Shown here piece by piece: positions 48,983 through 62,084 of a stretch of DNA of 64,000 nucleotides; positions within the stretch are counted from its first letter, which is position 1, and every line of letters starts with the position of its first letter. The stretch is from Cichorium intybus (Eukaryota > Streptophyta > Magnoliopsida > Asterales > Asteraceae): positions 123,694,819 through 123,758,818 of the forward strand of contig CM042009.1 of assembly GCA_023525715.1 (NCBI GenBank), in the 5' to 3' direction. The notes beneath the pieces were generated by a model. The model was not told where the DNA came from, made no database searches, and was given only the letters and a program-made list of their open reading frames with translations. The position numbers and the translations under genes were made by a program.

Positions 48983-49562
48983 ATGACTTCAAACAATTCA
49001 CCATACATATCAAGGTCCAATCAAATTGAAGGTGAAGAAAAACATTTTCGCATCAAACGAATTGTCACAATTAACTCGCAAACGAAGCATCCTCTTTTTT
49101 CACCATGGCAGTTTCATTATCCTGAGATGCAACCTACGTTTTATCATCCATTCAACCCATTTTATTGTCCCCCAAACAACTTCTCGTCGCGAACCAGATC
49201 CGTCCTCGAAACCCAACCCGACCATGTTACCAAATTCGAACCGGATTCTATACAAAATTCGAACCGGACCTGCTAAAAAGGAAGAACTCCTAAAATCCCG
49301 TCGAACGTACCAGTCCTGCTACTCCTCAAGTATGGATCCCCATTGAGGAAACCACTTTGCATGTGTATGGGTCGATGTATCTGACGACACGGCCGCCAGT
49401 AATGCGCAAGATAAACATTATTTTTGGGCATGTTTTATAGAGGTATTTCATAACGTAGTTGATCGTGGAGGTTATCGTAAAAAAAGATCAACTTTATACG
49501 AAATATCGGGACGTCAAAAACCTTATGAAATTCACGGGGAAAAGGTAAGAGGCATGAAATAA
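48983..49562 (+). pseudogene. Myb/SANT-like ORF (PIF/Harbinger ORF1 type), degenerate
   Basis: From the ATG at 48983, a Pro/Tyr-rich N-terminus (YHPFNPFYCPPNNF) leads into a segment that, across frameshifts, reads WIPIEETTLHVWVDVSDDTA and HYFWACFIEVFH, then GGYRKKRSTLYEISG. That spacing of Trp and acidic residues fits the Myb/SANT-like DNA-binding proteins encoded beside PIF/Harbinger transposases, which are numerous in Asteraceae. At least two frameshifts and several stops break it. No transposase is seen nearby. Confidence 0.5.
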
Positions 49563-52500
49563 CAATACCGTCTAACCTTGAGGATATTCGGTCCAATCCT
49601 TATGGTTTGTGAGGCATAGTGTAGACCCATGGTTTCCCGATCATATCAACAAAATAGGTGGTATTTCTCAAGAGAAAAAATGTGTAATGGATCCAAAAAT
49701 TCCAACTTTCAAAAATACCGTCATAACAATTTTGCATCTACTAATATATTTTCTTTTTACACAACAAAATAATCAATATTTTCTTTCTTATAATTAGGTG
49801 CTCTATAGTACAATTACATAACTAATATTAGATTTTATAAGAAAGAAGATGATATTTGCACTGTTTCACACATTTGTCTCATCTAATCTTCACCGCTAGA
49901 ATCCAACACAAATACGTCGTTTTAGATGGACAGTAGTAGTAGCCACCCTCCAGCATTGCATGTGCACCAATTGCTTTCAGTAAACGCATTTCACGGATCA
50001 CCACCGATCAAATTTTCAGTTACCGATCTCCCAAGTCTGCATGATGTCTAATCGGGTCAAAACCCGTGCAACGTCTCCGTCCCTGATTATGAAGCGTCGT
50101 GTCTAGAGATTTGCTTGACGTTAAAAGGCAAAGTGTTTGTAATTATGTAATCGGAGTGTAGGTTTGGAAGAATGGGAGGAAAAGAACAGTTGATTACGAT
50201 GGCGCATGCAAAAGCTTGAAGGAAGAATCCAAAAAGGTGGTGTGGGGTTGTGGGTTTGAACAAGTGGCCAGATATGGTTCGATAACGACTTGTTGTTGGC
50301 TTCTAGTACTCGTATGGACCATTTACTTGTCACGAGATTAAAGCTGCCCCAGTTCATGCACATGCATGAAATGGCTCATTTGGGTACGCTCAAGAACTCA
50401 AGTGGTTCTGAATTTGTTGCAAACCAGAGGTGTTAGCTTCGGCCATTTTATAAAAAGTGAGTAGCTTATTGTGGCACCTACCTCACAGGACTCAAGTGAA
50501 ATGTAAATCTTACAACACCAAATATCAAAAAATAATTGAACCCAATCTATTATAAAGTTTTAGTCCTCAATTAATCAATCTGCCATATGGGAGCATATAT
50601 ATATATATTTTTTAATTCTAATTAATTTAAAGGTAAAGCTCACAACTTAGCTAGTATGGAGCACGTCGAGTGAATTCAAAGTCATCTAAAAAATCGTAAA
50701 ACGTATATAACCACTTACTTAAAAAAAGTTATGTTATGATTGAGACGACAAATTTTCAATGAAATAGACGCACTTTGGGTAAAGGTGATTAAATCTATTT
50801 ATATCCCTCTTGGTATTTTTATTTTTATTTTTATTTTTTTTCAAATAATCATCATGGCAAGCCTTCTAGTCCGTGGGTGAACATGGTTAAAGCAATTTTA
50901 ATAATTCGGGTGAGCATGATCTTAATAAGGATGAGATGATGGTCAAGAAGATTGGGAGATCAGGTGATTAAACTGAATTCCAGGACTAGATGATTGTCAA
51001 GAAAATGATGCATGTGTGTATAGATTTGATCCCTTTAAATCTTTGGAAACTATAAGATATATCATATATATTGCAATGTACAATGGATCTTTTGCAAGAA
51101 AGATTTAAGATGGAGTTGGTATATAAGATCACAATATGATGATAAATGGCACCGAGAGCTTTACACGTTCTCTGTTTCATCAGTTCAACAATTCCATGAC
51201 TGTAATATGTTTACTGAGATTGGTTATATTAGATACAATTAATGTGGTCATACTAAAGTGAATAGTGATTCTTACCACTACGTGGATGTTTTGGAGCAAC
51301 ATCGTTATCAAGGAGACCAGATGATGAAGGATTCGATTTAGTACTCGATTGTTGGTATTGCTTATTGGTGGATAGAGAATTGGTGTAAAGAATTTAAGGA
51401 TCGGGTTGGTTAAAAAATGCTCATTGAATTGATATTATTTTACTTTGTTTTGCGGGCCAGCTCATTGCTACGTTGGTTAATAAAATTCAGTATATTGTTC
51501 CAAAAAAATTGAGATATATAACGTTTTTTCCCGAATCACGTTTAATATGTTAATTATTGATAAAATTCAAAATAAAAACAATATAAACGTTAAACTTTCA
51601 CATGTTATTAAATTCGTCGACCCACCCGTCTTGTTACCTCTATTGAGAACTCGGGTCTACATGATATATGTGGTTTAACTAATAGTTGAAAAGAATGAAT
51701 AATGAAAAAGACGCAGGCAAGTTATCCAGACATGGACAAAGAAATCATTTCGAGTCGGACTTTTAGTGGAAACAACTATCAATTCGTATAAGTATTAATA
51801 CAATAGTACTGCTTAGATAGTGACAGTGAAAACGAACAGTTTTTCATATAACTCTCTTGGAATAAGGCTTACAATATCATTACTATATCGCAATAAAGCC
51901 AAGAAACAATAAGCAAGTGCGGTCACGCATTGTTCAATTTTTGTATAGTTAGTATTTGTTTGAATAATTTATCTTGAAAGCGAGCGGTTAGTTATTCAAC
52001 TATCGTATTTAATTGCTTATCTTTTTTGTAAATATGGTACGTTATCTTAGAAGCTGAAAAAAGAAAACATCAACTTTTACATAAACAAGCACTTTGAGAT
52101 AGACTAATATATAGATATAAGAAACTTTTTGTATTTTAACATCTTTTTGAATTTTAACAAGATGCTTTCATTAAATAAGATGGCACGTACACTTAGCATT
52201 ATCATTAATTTGAAGGATAACTTCATATATGTTTGAAAAAATAATTTAAAATACGATATATTGTTAATTCTTAACCTCTTATATTCGGTAGTCTATACAA
52301 AAAACTTGTCATGTGCCATTCCTATGGATGTTGACAAAAAAATTTGCAGTGAGAAAATAAAGCCCCTCAAGTTTATGATTTTATACCATCTCACTTCTTT
52401 ATGATCGCTTCACCATCCCGATATTCGTTGGTACGTCATGGATCATGTTTAATGTACAAGCCATTAATGCATCTCCAACCATTATCGACTAGAATTTTAC

Positions 52501-52920
52501 CGTGTACCGATATTGCAACGCCACCTGAAGTATAATCATGAAGGTAAAAGTACACTTGATTAGTAATATTGGATTGGCTTAAAAGGTACGATGACATCTT
52601 AACCCATTACTAGTATTGTATTTCGCCAACTTCCAAACGTGGGGATGAGTCCCTCGGAAGTATATGTATTATTGATTTTGAACCCCACCACATTTGAAGT
52701 GAAAACAAAGTCTAAATGGAGGACCTTCAAATATACTATATCACTACTCGTTTCTTCAAAGGGTCTCATTACAACGTTCTAAAGACTAAGAATTCTGTCG
52801 GCAAGCATATATGAGATTAAAGTTTTTATAAGATTCTTATTAATTCATCTTCAGAAAATGGTAATTATAAAACAGATAATCCATACGTTATTAAAAGAAA
52901 ATCTTGCCAATTTTCATATT
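49563..52920. other. Intergenic DNA with no recognised gene
   Basis: 3.3 kb of mostly AT-rich sequence. Short ORFs only (e.g. 50121-50363 minus, 50986-51180 minus) without motifs. The 49900-50450 part is less AT-rich and may be an old gene remnant that I cannot name. Confidence 0.5.
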
Positions 52921-52934
52921 ACGTTTGAGAAATA

Positions 52935-54360
52935 TTCAATAAAATCTCAATATTTTGGCCAGTTTACGAAAAAATCTCAAGTTAATTTTTTTTTTACATA
53001 AAAGACAGAATACCGGCTAATGTATTTAAATCAACTTTCTTTAACCTTTTCAACCGTTAACATTGTCACATGGCGTGCCAAGCTGCATAAATTGTTGACT
53101 TGGCACTGACACATCAACGCGTTCCTTTACTTGGAAAAAATTGCATGTTTTTATCTCCAATAAAGTCTCAATATTTTGGCCCAGTTTATAAAAAGTTTTA
53201 ACATTTTGATTTACTTTATTTGAAAGAAAATACGTATTTTTACATATATTTATGTCTTTAATAACGTATTTATATGTTTGAAAATGTATTTTTACGTATT
53301 TATAAAAAATTCATAAAAATAACGTATTTAATAACATAAAAATACTTAAAAATACATTTTTAAACATATAAATACGAAAAAAAATATATTTATACATATA
53401 TTTATTCCAAATGACAGATATATATTTCGGTCGGTTTTCTTAGTGGGATTAGACAAAACGGAGCTGGAATTGACCGGACAAAATTAAATTACATAGAATT
53501 AGATGATTATTAACATAATGTTTTGTAAAAACATCTGAAAATACGAAAATACATGTGAAAATACATAAATATATTTAAAAATTAATATTAAATTATGTTT
53601 AAACAAATAATTTAAATAATTTTGTTTAATTTAGGTTTCGACAACAACGATTTTGTAGTTTCAAGAACGATAGTCAATATTAGCTACTATAAATTTTGTT
53701 TAGAATTCATATTGTTAGGTAATTATGAAGTTATTATGTTTTTTATTTTGTATGAAAGGCAATATAGTAATTTTAACGTGTTGTGTTATATTGTTCTAGC
53801 CTTACCAAATTTTATATTAATAATCATCTAGTTCCATGCAATTCAATTTTGTTCGATCAATTACAGTTTCGTTTGTCTAATCTCACTAAGAAAACCTATC
53901 GAAATCCATATCCATCATTGGAATAAATACATGTATAAATTCGTATTTATACGTTTAAATCCGTATTTATACATGTATTTTTACGTATTTTTATGTATTT
54001 TAAATAAATACATGTATAAAATACGGAAAAATACATTCTTAAATGTATAAATACGATATTAAAAACGTAAATGCATGTAAAATATGTAATTTTTTCCAAG
54101 TAAACTAAGCCAAAATGTTGAGACATTTTCGTAAACTAAGTCAAAATATTGAGACTTTATTAGAGATAAAACAGACAACTTTTCCAAGTAAAGCAACGCG
54201 CTGACGTAGCGTGTCACGCCAGTGCCAACTCAGCAATTTGTCCAGCTTGGCATGCCACGTGGCAATATTATTGAATACATTAGCCAATATTCTGTCTTTT
54301 TTATAAAAAATAAATTAATTTAGGATTTTTTTGTAAATTGTGTTAATTTTATTGGAGATT
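52935..54360. mobile_element. 1.4-kb foldback element (near-complete inverted repeat)
   Basis: The left arm (about 52935-53520) matches the complement of the right arm (about 53818-54360) around a centre near 53665. Pairs seen: GACAGAATA(C/T)(C/T)GGCTAATGTATT, the GGCATGCCAAGCT region, TTTACTTGGAAAA, TAAAGTCTCAATATTTTG, and CTTAGTG(G/A)GATTAGACAAA near the loop. The arms are imperfect (roughly 80% by eye) and contain TACGTATTTATAC palindromic repeats. A 69-codon ORF in the loop (53622-53831) is not convincing. Confidence 0.85.
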
Positions 54361-54465
54361 TATCTAGATTGTTTTTACCTTAAAATTTCCAAAAGTATAT
54401 CATACTTTTAGCTTGCTTAATTAATTAATAGTTAGACACTGGACTACATCCATAACTAAAACTTG

Positions 54466-55219
54466 TGTTGGATTATGTGTCTAAGCCATGACTTATAATT
54501 GTATTTATCTTATTAATTAAAGCAAAGTCCATTTGGGTTGCCCTCATAGCTGGAGGATTAGTGTAGAGTTCAGTAGAGAGAAATGTTGATTTATTAATTG
54601 TTTAATAAATAAATAGAATAAATAAATAGTTTATTAATATATTTATATGTTAATATATTAATTAGAAACTATAATAAATTAATTAAGATTTAATCTAGAA
54701 TTAATTGGATTTAATTTAGTGATTAAATAAATTAATTAAAAGTGCAGGGGCTGGTTTGTATTTATTCAATAGTTGAATAACTGATAAACCAGAAGCCAGG
54801 GGTCGAAATTGGCACCACCTTGGAGGCTTCCTCTAGGGTTGGCGAAAACCCTAATTAGGGTTTAAGAAGTGGTCAACCGGCTTGCCCACTAAGGAGGCTC
54901 CTTGGGGTTTCAGTTGTAACCCTTGGAGGCTATAAAACGAGACTCCTAGCTCCTCCTTTTCTGCGCCATTTTTGAACCAAAGAAACTCTGTTGGACTCTC
55001 TCCTCCTTAAGCTTGGGTGTGACTACATTTGAGGCAGGATCTTTTTGCTGCTAGCTTCAAGAACAAATCAAAAGGTTGGTAATCTTAATTTGATATTTAG
55101 AAATAAATGTTGGCCTTAGCTTTTGTTATTATATCTTCATAGAAGAAAACATAGATCTCTTTTAGGGTTGCATGTGAACTTAGGAATTTTGCAGTTTATT
55201 GATTGTATAAAACCCTTCA
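54466..55219 (+). repeat. 5' LTR of copia element 4
   Basis: TGTTGGATTATGTG to AAACCCTTCA. Contains a CTATAAAACGAGAC TATA box near 54930 and a TTAATTAA-rich block. Confidence 0.95.
54928..54938 (+). promoter_or_regulatory. TATA-box candidate in the 5' LTR
   Basis: GGCTATAAAACGAG, conserved in both LTRs (also near 61790), followed about 30 bases later by CTCCTCC, as expected for an LTR promoter. Confidence 0.6.
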
Positions 55220-55220
55220 G

Positions 55221-55232
55221 TGGTATCAGAGT
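55221..55232 (+). other. tRNA-iMet primer binding site of element 4
   Basis: TGGTATCAGAGT one base after the LTR. Confidence 0.9.
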
Positions 55233-56479
55233 TATGGCTTGTTTTCTTGTGAATTTGATATAAACTGTTTATATGTTCATAAGGGTTATCGAAGTTAACC
55301 CTTTGTGAGGCCATGATCGATTTCAAGGCTAGGGTTTCCTAACCCTAGCCGCCACCCCCTATGGTCTCCTCCTTTTGCTTGCCTTGGTTAGTATGTTGTT
55401 ATTTTTGGTAATTGGATTTACAAAATAACTGGAACCCTTAAACCCTTGCTTGCAATTTTCGATCCATTAGGGGGTTTAAGATAGGTAAATTAATTTGATT
55501 AATTTTTCTTATCTATCTTAGATTTAATTAATTTAATTAATTGTTAATTAAAAGATAAATTAAATCACCTTAAGATTTAATACTAAATTTTCGAGATGAA
55601 TATTATAATTTGCGAAAATTAGTAATAAATTAAATTTAAAATATTTTAATAAGATTAAAGTATATCGTATATATTTATGATTAAAAGTTAATATTTATAT
55701 ATAAGATTAAAATGGTTAGTTTTACCGTTAGTAGGCCTCATTCACAAAATTGTCCTATAAAGAGGGTATAAGGCGACTGCCTACAAAAGGGTAGTCTAAT
55801 GGGTATCCACTCTTACCCACCGCACTCCTGGTCAGTCGAGTGTCGTTAGACGAATGGGTTTGATAGAACCGCTAAGCCTCTTAAAAGCATAATGCTATAA
55901 TTGAAAGTACTAGAACTTTGAACAAAAACCCAATCTAGTTACTTTAGGTTCAAAAATGTGAATTGGTGCTAATCCATGGAATTACACATTGTACTTTGTG
56001 GAACATTGGTGGAGCGTGTGTGGTTTACCAGCATGCCAACTGGGGTCCGCAAAGAGTCGTAATGGGTTTCTCGATTTTGCCATTATTGACGGAGCGTGTG
56101 TGGTTAACCGGCACATCAATTAGAGATGGTAATTGATTTCGAGAGTACCGAGCTAATTCGTATGGTTATTCAGACCCGGTTTGTGATCCTCGGTATCCCA
56201 ATCGCAAAAAGTGGGGCATTCCCGAGATTGAAACATGCTATTAAACAGTTCAATAAATCTCAAAAGAAACTAGGAATTCCATTATTATTAGATTATGTTT
56301 CCGCGGTGGAATTGGCTGAATCGTCATTCGCCTACCTTATAAAATTTACAATAAAGATTACGGCATCCCTCTTCGATATTGTAGATTGTTATTGTAGGAT
56401 CCTAGCTTTATATTTATTCTTGTGTGAATATAAGGATTATTTAATAATGTCTAATTAAAATTACCTTCTTCTTATTCAG
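55233..56479 (+). other. Long 5' leader of element 4
   Basis: 1.25 kb without a gag start. The motif GGAGCGTGTGTGGTT(T/A)ACC(A/G)GCA occurs twice, near 56012 and 56091. A 110-codon ORF at 56126-56458 has no recognised domain. Confidence 0.6.
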
Positions 56480-57345
56480 ATGTCTTCTGACCAATCCGTC
56501 CCCCAATTAAACTCCGGTAATGTCACTTCGATCCTGTCGTTGTGCTCAAAAGTGACGTAGGACGGCACTAATTACAATGACCGGATTCGTAACATCAAAA
56601 TGGCTTTAAGGTTTGAACATAAAGAGTATGTTCTGGAAACCGAGCTGGTTGAGGTTGACCCAGATACCGCTGCTCCCGAGGAACTCGCCTCGTACACAAA
56701 ACATTCTGATGATGCAACCAAAGTGGCTTGCATCATGATCGCCACCATAAACCCTGAACTGCAAAGGATTTATGAGGACTACTGGCCTTACGAAATGCAC
56801 AAAGATCTCGCGGAAAAGTTCCGCAAGCAAGAGCGCATCGAAAGGTGTGAGGTTGTAAAAGCATTCACTAACGGCAAGCCTAAGGATGGAGAGTCCATCT
56901 GCACTCACGTGCAAAAGATGCAAGGTTATGTGGAAACGCTTAGAAAGCTAGAGATGCTTGTTCATGAGGATTTGGCAGTTGACATTATGCTGAATTCTCT
57001 ACCCAGTTCTTATGACTAGTTCACACTGCGTATCATTTGAACAACAGTCAGGCAACTTTGGCTGAGTTACACCGCTTGCTTCGTACTGCTGAAGACGGGA
57101 TAAAAGGGAAAAGTGTGCTCCCGATTAACCCGCCTGTCTTGTCTATCGGCCCTGGCAAAGGAAAGAAAAGGAAGGGCCCTCCGAAGCAGAACTAGAGGGA
57201 AAAGGTTCATGTCGGGTCATCCAACAATGCCCCGAGAGCCAAGTCTTCCGGCATTCCGCATGTCACGAATCCAAAGCAAGTCGACTGCTCTAGGTACCTG
57301 CAAGACATCAAGGATGGCAAAGTAAAGCCATCACAAGCAGTTACA
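56480..57345 (+). pseudogene. gag: gag of copia element 4, broken
   Basis: ATG at 56480. Stops at TAG 56558 and TAG 57017 lie in frame with continuous gag-like sequence (MALRFEHKEYVLETELVEVD; EDYWPYEMHKDLAEKF). The second is in a SSYD-stop-FTLR context where Gln is expected. A frameshift at about 57033 then moves the rest (NNSQATLAELHRLL, GKGKKRKGPPKQN) to another frame. The basic tail suggests a nucleocapsid end, but no complete CCHC knuckle is visible. Confidence 0.82.
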
Positions 57346-58395
57346 TATTCTATATCTAATAACTCATCTTCTTCCTGTTCTTGGGTCCTTAACACAGGAT
57401 GTGGTTTTCATATCTGTTCTGATTTGCAGGGCCTAAAGGAAAGTAGGAAGCTGGAGTGCGGTAGATTGAACCTGGCATGGGCAATAGGCGAACGTCACCT
57501 GTTACCAAGATCGGTGTCTATAGACTAGTGCTTAGCAATGGAGTTAATTTAGATCTGAATAATTGTTGCTATTCGCCTGACATGGCTAAAAACATAATTT
57601 CCTTTCATGCATTGTTTAAACAGGGCTTTCATTATAGTTTTAATAAATTGAATGGTTCAATTTCGGTATTTAAAAATGATGTTTTTGTTTTTGATGCTTT
57701 GCCTTGTGATGGAGTGTATGAATCGATTATGTGTGTTGATTATTGTGGCAATGATGTTTTAGCTATTGATTCTTCAACCGACATAGAAAAGGCGTGCTTG
57801 TGGCACTGTCGCCTTCGCCATATCAACAAGAAACGCATCGCCCAACTCTAAAGGGATGGAGTGTTGGAATCATTCGACCTTGGGTCGAACGATGTATGCG
57901 AATCTTGCTTGCTTGGAAAGATGACAAAATCACCATTCAAAGGTTCCTTTAAAAGAGGTGAAGGTTTGTTGGATATCATACACACAGATGTGTGTGGTCC
58001 CTTCAAAACAACCACAAAATATGGCACGCGGTTCTATGTGACCTTTACTGACGATTTTAGTAGATATGGGTATATCTACTTAATCAAGAATAAGTCAGAT
58101 ACCTTTGAAAAGTTCAAAGAGTTCAAAAATGAAGCAGAAAATCAATTGGGCAGAAAGATAAAGATGCTTAGATCCGACAGAGGCGGTGAGTATCTTAGCA
58201 TCGAGTTTCTCGATTATCTTAAGGAATGTGGAATAGTTTCACAGTTTTCGCCTCCGAGGACACCGCAGTTAAACGGTGTTGCTGAGAGACGAAACTGAAC
58301 CTTGTTGGACATGGTTCGTTCCATGATGAGTCGAGCTTCGCTTCTAATCCATTTATGGGGGTATGCCTTAGAGACTGCCGCCCATATTATCAACC
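57346..58395 (+). pseudogene. protease remnant, pre-integrase and integrase core of element 4
   Basis: The protease region is damaged: no clear DSG, only NTGCGFHIC near 57390. The pre-integrase zinc region reads LWHCRLRHINKKRI (57797-57838), then a TAA at 57849 where Gln is expected, then CESCLLGKM. The integrase shows HTDVCGP (Asp), RSDRGGEY (Asp) and PQLNGVAERR (Glu), so all three acidic sites remain. A TGA at 58296 replaces an Arg codon directly after. Confidence 0.85.
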
Positions 58396-59457
58396 TTGTC
58401 CCAACCAAGAAGGTTGCAAAAACACCGCACGAGACGTGGACGGGGAAAGTTCCGTCGGGCATACATCAAAGTCTGGGGCTGTGAGGCTTTTGTAAGAAGA
58501 GAGACTCAAGACAAGCTCGCGGAAAGAAGCGAGAGGTGTTTCTTCATCGGATACCCGAAACAGTCATTTGGATACTTGTTCTACAGACCGAGCGAGGACG
58601 TGGTCTTTGTAGCAAGACGAGGATTCTTTCGAGAGAGAGAACTCATTTCCAAAGAGGACAGTGGGAGTACAATCGATCTCGAAGAAATTCAGGAGACGCC
58701 CGATGAACCAACCTTAGGAGAAACTAGCAACCAACATGAGGAAGAAGTTCCTGTTGGACCAACCGACATCTCATTACCTCTTAGACGTTCGGGTAGAGTT
58801 AGCATGCCACCCGAGTTTTATGGTTTCCATATTAGTTCGGATGGTAAGACGTTAGTCAGTGATCGTACGTTGACTAATTTGGATGAGCCAGCTAACTACC
58901 ATGAAGTAGTGGCGGGCCCCGAGTCTGCCAAGTGGAAAGAGGCAATGGACAGCGAGATTAAGTCCATGTATGACAATCAAGTTTGGAACTTGGTTGACAA
59001 TGTGCCGGGTGGTAAGACAGTCGGGTGCAAGTGGATCTTCAAGAAGAAGACCGACATGGATGGTAAAGTACACACTTACAAAGCTCGGCTGGTTGCGAAG
59101 GGATTCACTCAAACCCCGGGGGTTGACTATGATGAAACCTTCTCACCAGTAGCCAAGATTAAGTCAATTAGGATAATGCTTGCCATGGCTGCATTTCATG
59201 ATTATGAAATTTGGCAGATGGATGTTAAAACCGCTTTCCTTAACGGGAAACTGACTGAGGATGTTTACATGAATCAGCCAGAAGGTTTTGTAGACACCAA
59301 GCATCCTGATAAAGTGTGTAAGCTTGAGAGATCAATCTACGGATTGAAACAAGCATCTCGCAGCTGGAATCTTTGCTTCCATGAGAAAGTCAAAGAGTTT
59401 GGTTTCTCTAGGAGTGAAATGAGTCCTGTGTATATGTCAAGGCTAGTGGGAGTATAG
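58396..59457 (+). pseudogene. integrase C-terminus and reverse transcriptase of element 4
   Basis: 353 codons. The integrase tail has VWGCEAFVRRE and GYPKQSFGYLFY. RT begins near residue 175 (WKEAMDSEIKSMYDNQVWNL) with YKARLVAKGFTQ, MDVKTAFLNG and RSIYGLKQASRSWN. The frame ends at 59457; the catalytic YVDD continues 15 bases later in another frame (59472-59490). Confidence 0.88.
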
Positions 59458-60466
59458 TCACTTTTCTGGTGCTGTATGTTGATGACATACTACTCATGGG
59501 AAACGACATTCCAACCTTGCAAGATGTCAAGTCTTGGCTCGGGAAGTAATTCGCCATGAAAAACCTTAGAGAAGCTGCTTATATTCTCGAGATAAGACTA
59601 CTGAGAGATAGAAAGAGAAAATTAATAGGTCTGAGCCAGTGTACATATTTGGAAAAGGTGTTAAAAAGCTTTAACTTGGAAAATTCCAAAAAGGGAGAGC
59701 TACCAATCCAAAGTAATGCCAACTTGAGTAAGACTCAAAGTACGAGTACCGATGAGGAAATAACAGAGATTAGTCGGGTACCTTATGCTTCGGCAGTAGG
59801 GTCGATCATGTATGCTATGACATGTACTCTCCCCGACGTATCCTTTGCATTGAGCATGGTTAGTCGGTACCAGGGTAATCCTGGAAAGGCACACTAGATA
59901 GCGGTTAAGAATATACTCAAGTATCTGCAAAGGGAAAAGAATATGGTATTAGTCCTTGGTGGCAGTGACGACTTGAAAGTGAGTGGATATACAGATACCA
60001 GCTTCCAGACAGATAGGGACAATGGTCGGTCCCAATCGGGCTGGTATTTCTTTTAAACGGTGGAGCGGTCACTTGGAAAAGTTCCAAGCAAGAAACGGTG
60101 GCTGATTCAACGTGCGAATCAGAGTACATTGCAGCGAGTGAAGCGTCTAAGGAAGCGGCTTGGCTGAAGAACTTTATCGGTGACCTTGGAGTTGTTCCGA
60201 GCATTCAGGAGCCGATGGAACTGTTCTGTGATAATGAAGGAGCGATCGCTTTGACAAAGGAACCGCGAGATCATGGAAAGTCCAGACATATCGACAGAAA
60301 GTACCATTACATTCGACATCGCGTAGAAGAAGGTCACTTACTGGTTAAGAGAGTATCATCGGAAGACAATCCTGCAGATCCTTTGACTAAGGCACTGAGC
60401 AGGATCAAGCACAATCACCATGCTCGGAGCATTGGACTGAAGGATGATATTAGTTTTAGTAATTAG
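59458..60466 (+). pseudogene. RT end and RNase H of element 4
   Basis: YVDDILLMGND at 59475-59505, then AYILEIRLLRDRKRKLIGLS in the frame of 59556-59897. A TAG at 59895 sits where Trp is expected, and there is a frameshift near 60045. RNase H motifs follow: GYTDTSFQTD, STCESEYIAASEASKEAAWL, FCDNEGAIAL, SRHIDRKYHYIRHRV. The true stop is TAG at 60464-60466. Confidence 0.87.
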
Positions 60467-61317
60467 ATAGATTTGAAACTTGTAACAGTATAAATGTAAT
60501 TGACTTGGTGATTTTATAATGGAGATTTATAAATGAGTATTGTTACCACCACTGTCAATTGTTTATTATTGTGTTTCAATATTTGCATGTTTAACTTCCT
60601 GAATAATTAGATTATTTAAAATTCCACAGTCGATCATACTGTTAGGGAGTAAGTATGAACGAATACTGTCATGAATCGGTTGTAGATTGTCTAAGGAGTT
60701 AGACATTGCAGTAAGACTGCTACAACGTTCATGAGTACTTAGAAAATAGAGATTTGAGTATTGGATAAACCCACACTTAACGGATTGCTTCATGGATCAC
60801 ATCACGAGCAATGTAAAGACGATAATATCCTTTGATCTTTAAGTGGAGAGATATGATCTGTAATTTGCAAGGCAGTTGCTCATTGATAATGTGAAAACAC
60901 GCCGATAACTCAGTGTTATAAAACGCATTGTTGTGAGTATTCTGACTGGTAAAAGATACAGACATATAAGTCGAAACTTATCCGTCCCCTGACCCGATGG
61001 GAAACAGATATCTGTAGGCCTCTCGATGATTTTGAAGTTGACTGAAAGTGTTGGCCAACCGGGACTAAATTGATGTGTTCAATTAGTAGTCTCAAAAGTC
61101 ATATGTAAATCGGAAATCGAGAAACAGAGTACCAGACCGAGATTGATATTAATCCATGTCTTGAGTATGAAAATATCTTGTTGGACGGAGGATCATCTGA
61201 TCACTTATCTTTGGACAGAACTGACTGGGTCAGAGTTCAGGAACAGTTTCTAGGAAACCGAGATTAATCAGAAGGTAAATGGACAATTAAAGTCATAGAT
61301 TTATCCAAGTGGGAGAC
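60467..61317 (+). other. 3' untranslated region and polypurine tract of element 4
   Basis: 850 bases without supported ORFs, ending in AAGTGGGAGAC directly before the LTR (61307-61317). Confidence 0.75.
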
Positions 61318-62084
61318 TGTTGGATTATGTGTCTAAGCCATGACTTATAATTGTATTTATCTTATTAATTGAAGCAAAGTCCATTTGGGTTGCCCTCATA
61401 GCTGGAGGATTAGTATAGAGTTCAGTAGAGAGAAATGTTGATTTATTAATTGTTTAATAAATCAATAGAATAAATAAATAGTTTATTAATATATTTAAGT
61501 GTTAATATATTAATTAGAAACTATAATAAATTAATTAAGATTTAATCTAGAATTAATCGGATTTAATTTAGTGATTAAATAAATTAATTAAAAGTGTAGG
61601 GACTGGTTTGTATTTATTCAATAGTTGAATAACTAATAAACCAGAAGCCAGGGGGCCAAATTGGCGCCACCTTGGAGGCTTCCTCTAGGGTTGGCGAAAA
61701 CCCTAATTAGGGTTTAAGAAGTCTGGTCCAAGTGGTCAACCGGCTTGCCCACTAAGGAGGCTCCTTAGGGTTTCAGTTGTAACCCTTGGAGGCTATAAAA
61801 CGAGACTCCTAGCTCCTCCTTTTCTGTGCCATTTTTGAACCAAAGAAACTCTGTTGGACTCTCTCCTCCTTAAGCTTGGGTGTGACTACATTTGAGGCAG
61901 GATCTGTTTGCTGCTAGCTTCAAGAACAATATCAAAAGGTTGGTAACTCTTAATTTGATCTTTAGAAATAAATGTTGGCCTTAGGTTTTGTTATTATATC
62001 TTCATAGAAGAAAACATAGATCTCTTTTAGGGTTGCATGTGAACTTAGGAATTTTGTAGTTCATTGATTGTATAAAACCCTTCA
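61318..62084 (+). repeat. 3' LTR of copia element 4
   Basis: Partner of 54466-55219; 12 bases longer because of an extra CTGGTCCAAGTG-type segment near 61721. Confidence 0.95.

Larger units (their letters stand above)
54466..62084 (+). mobile_element. Ty1/copia element 4, complete but decayed
   Basis: LTRs at both ends, target duplication ACTTG (54461-54465, 62085-62089), initiator tRNA primer site, a long leader, copia domain order and a polypurine tract. By eye the LTRs differ at about 20 of 754 bases plus a 12-base indel (near 2.6%). The coding region has at least five stops and several frameshifts. Lineage not assigned with confidence (Tork/Ikeros-like is possible). Confidence 0.95.
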
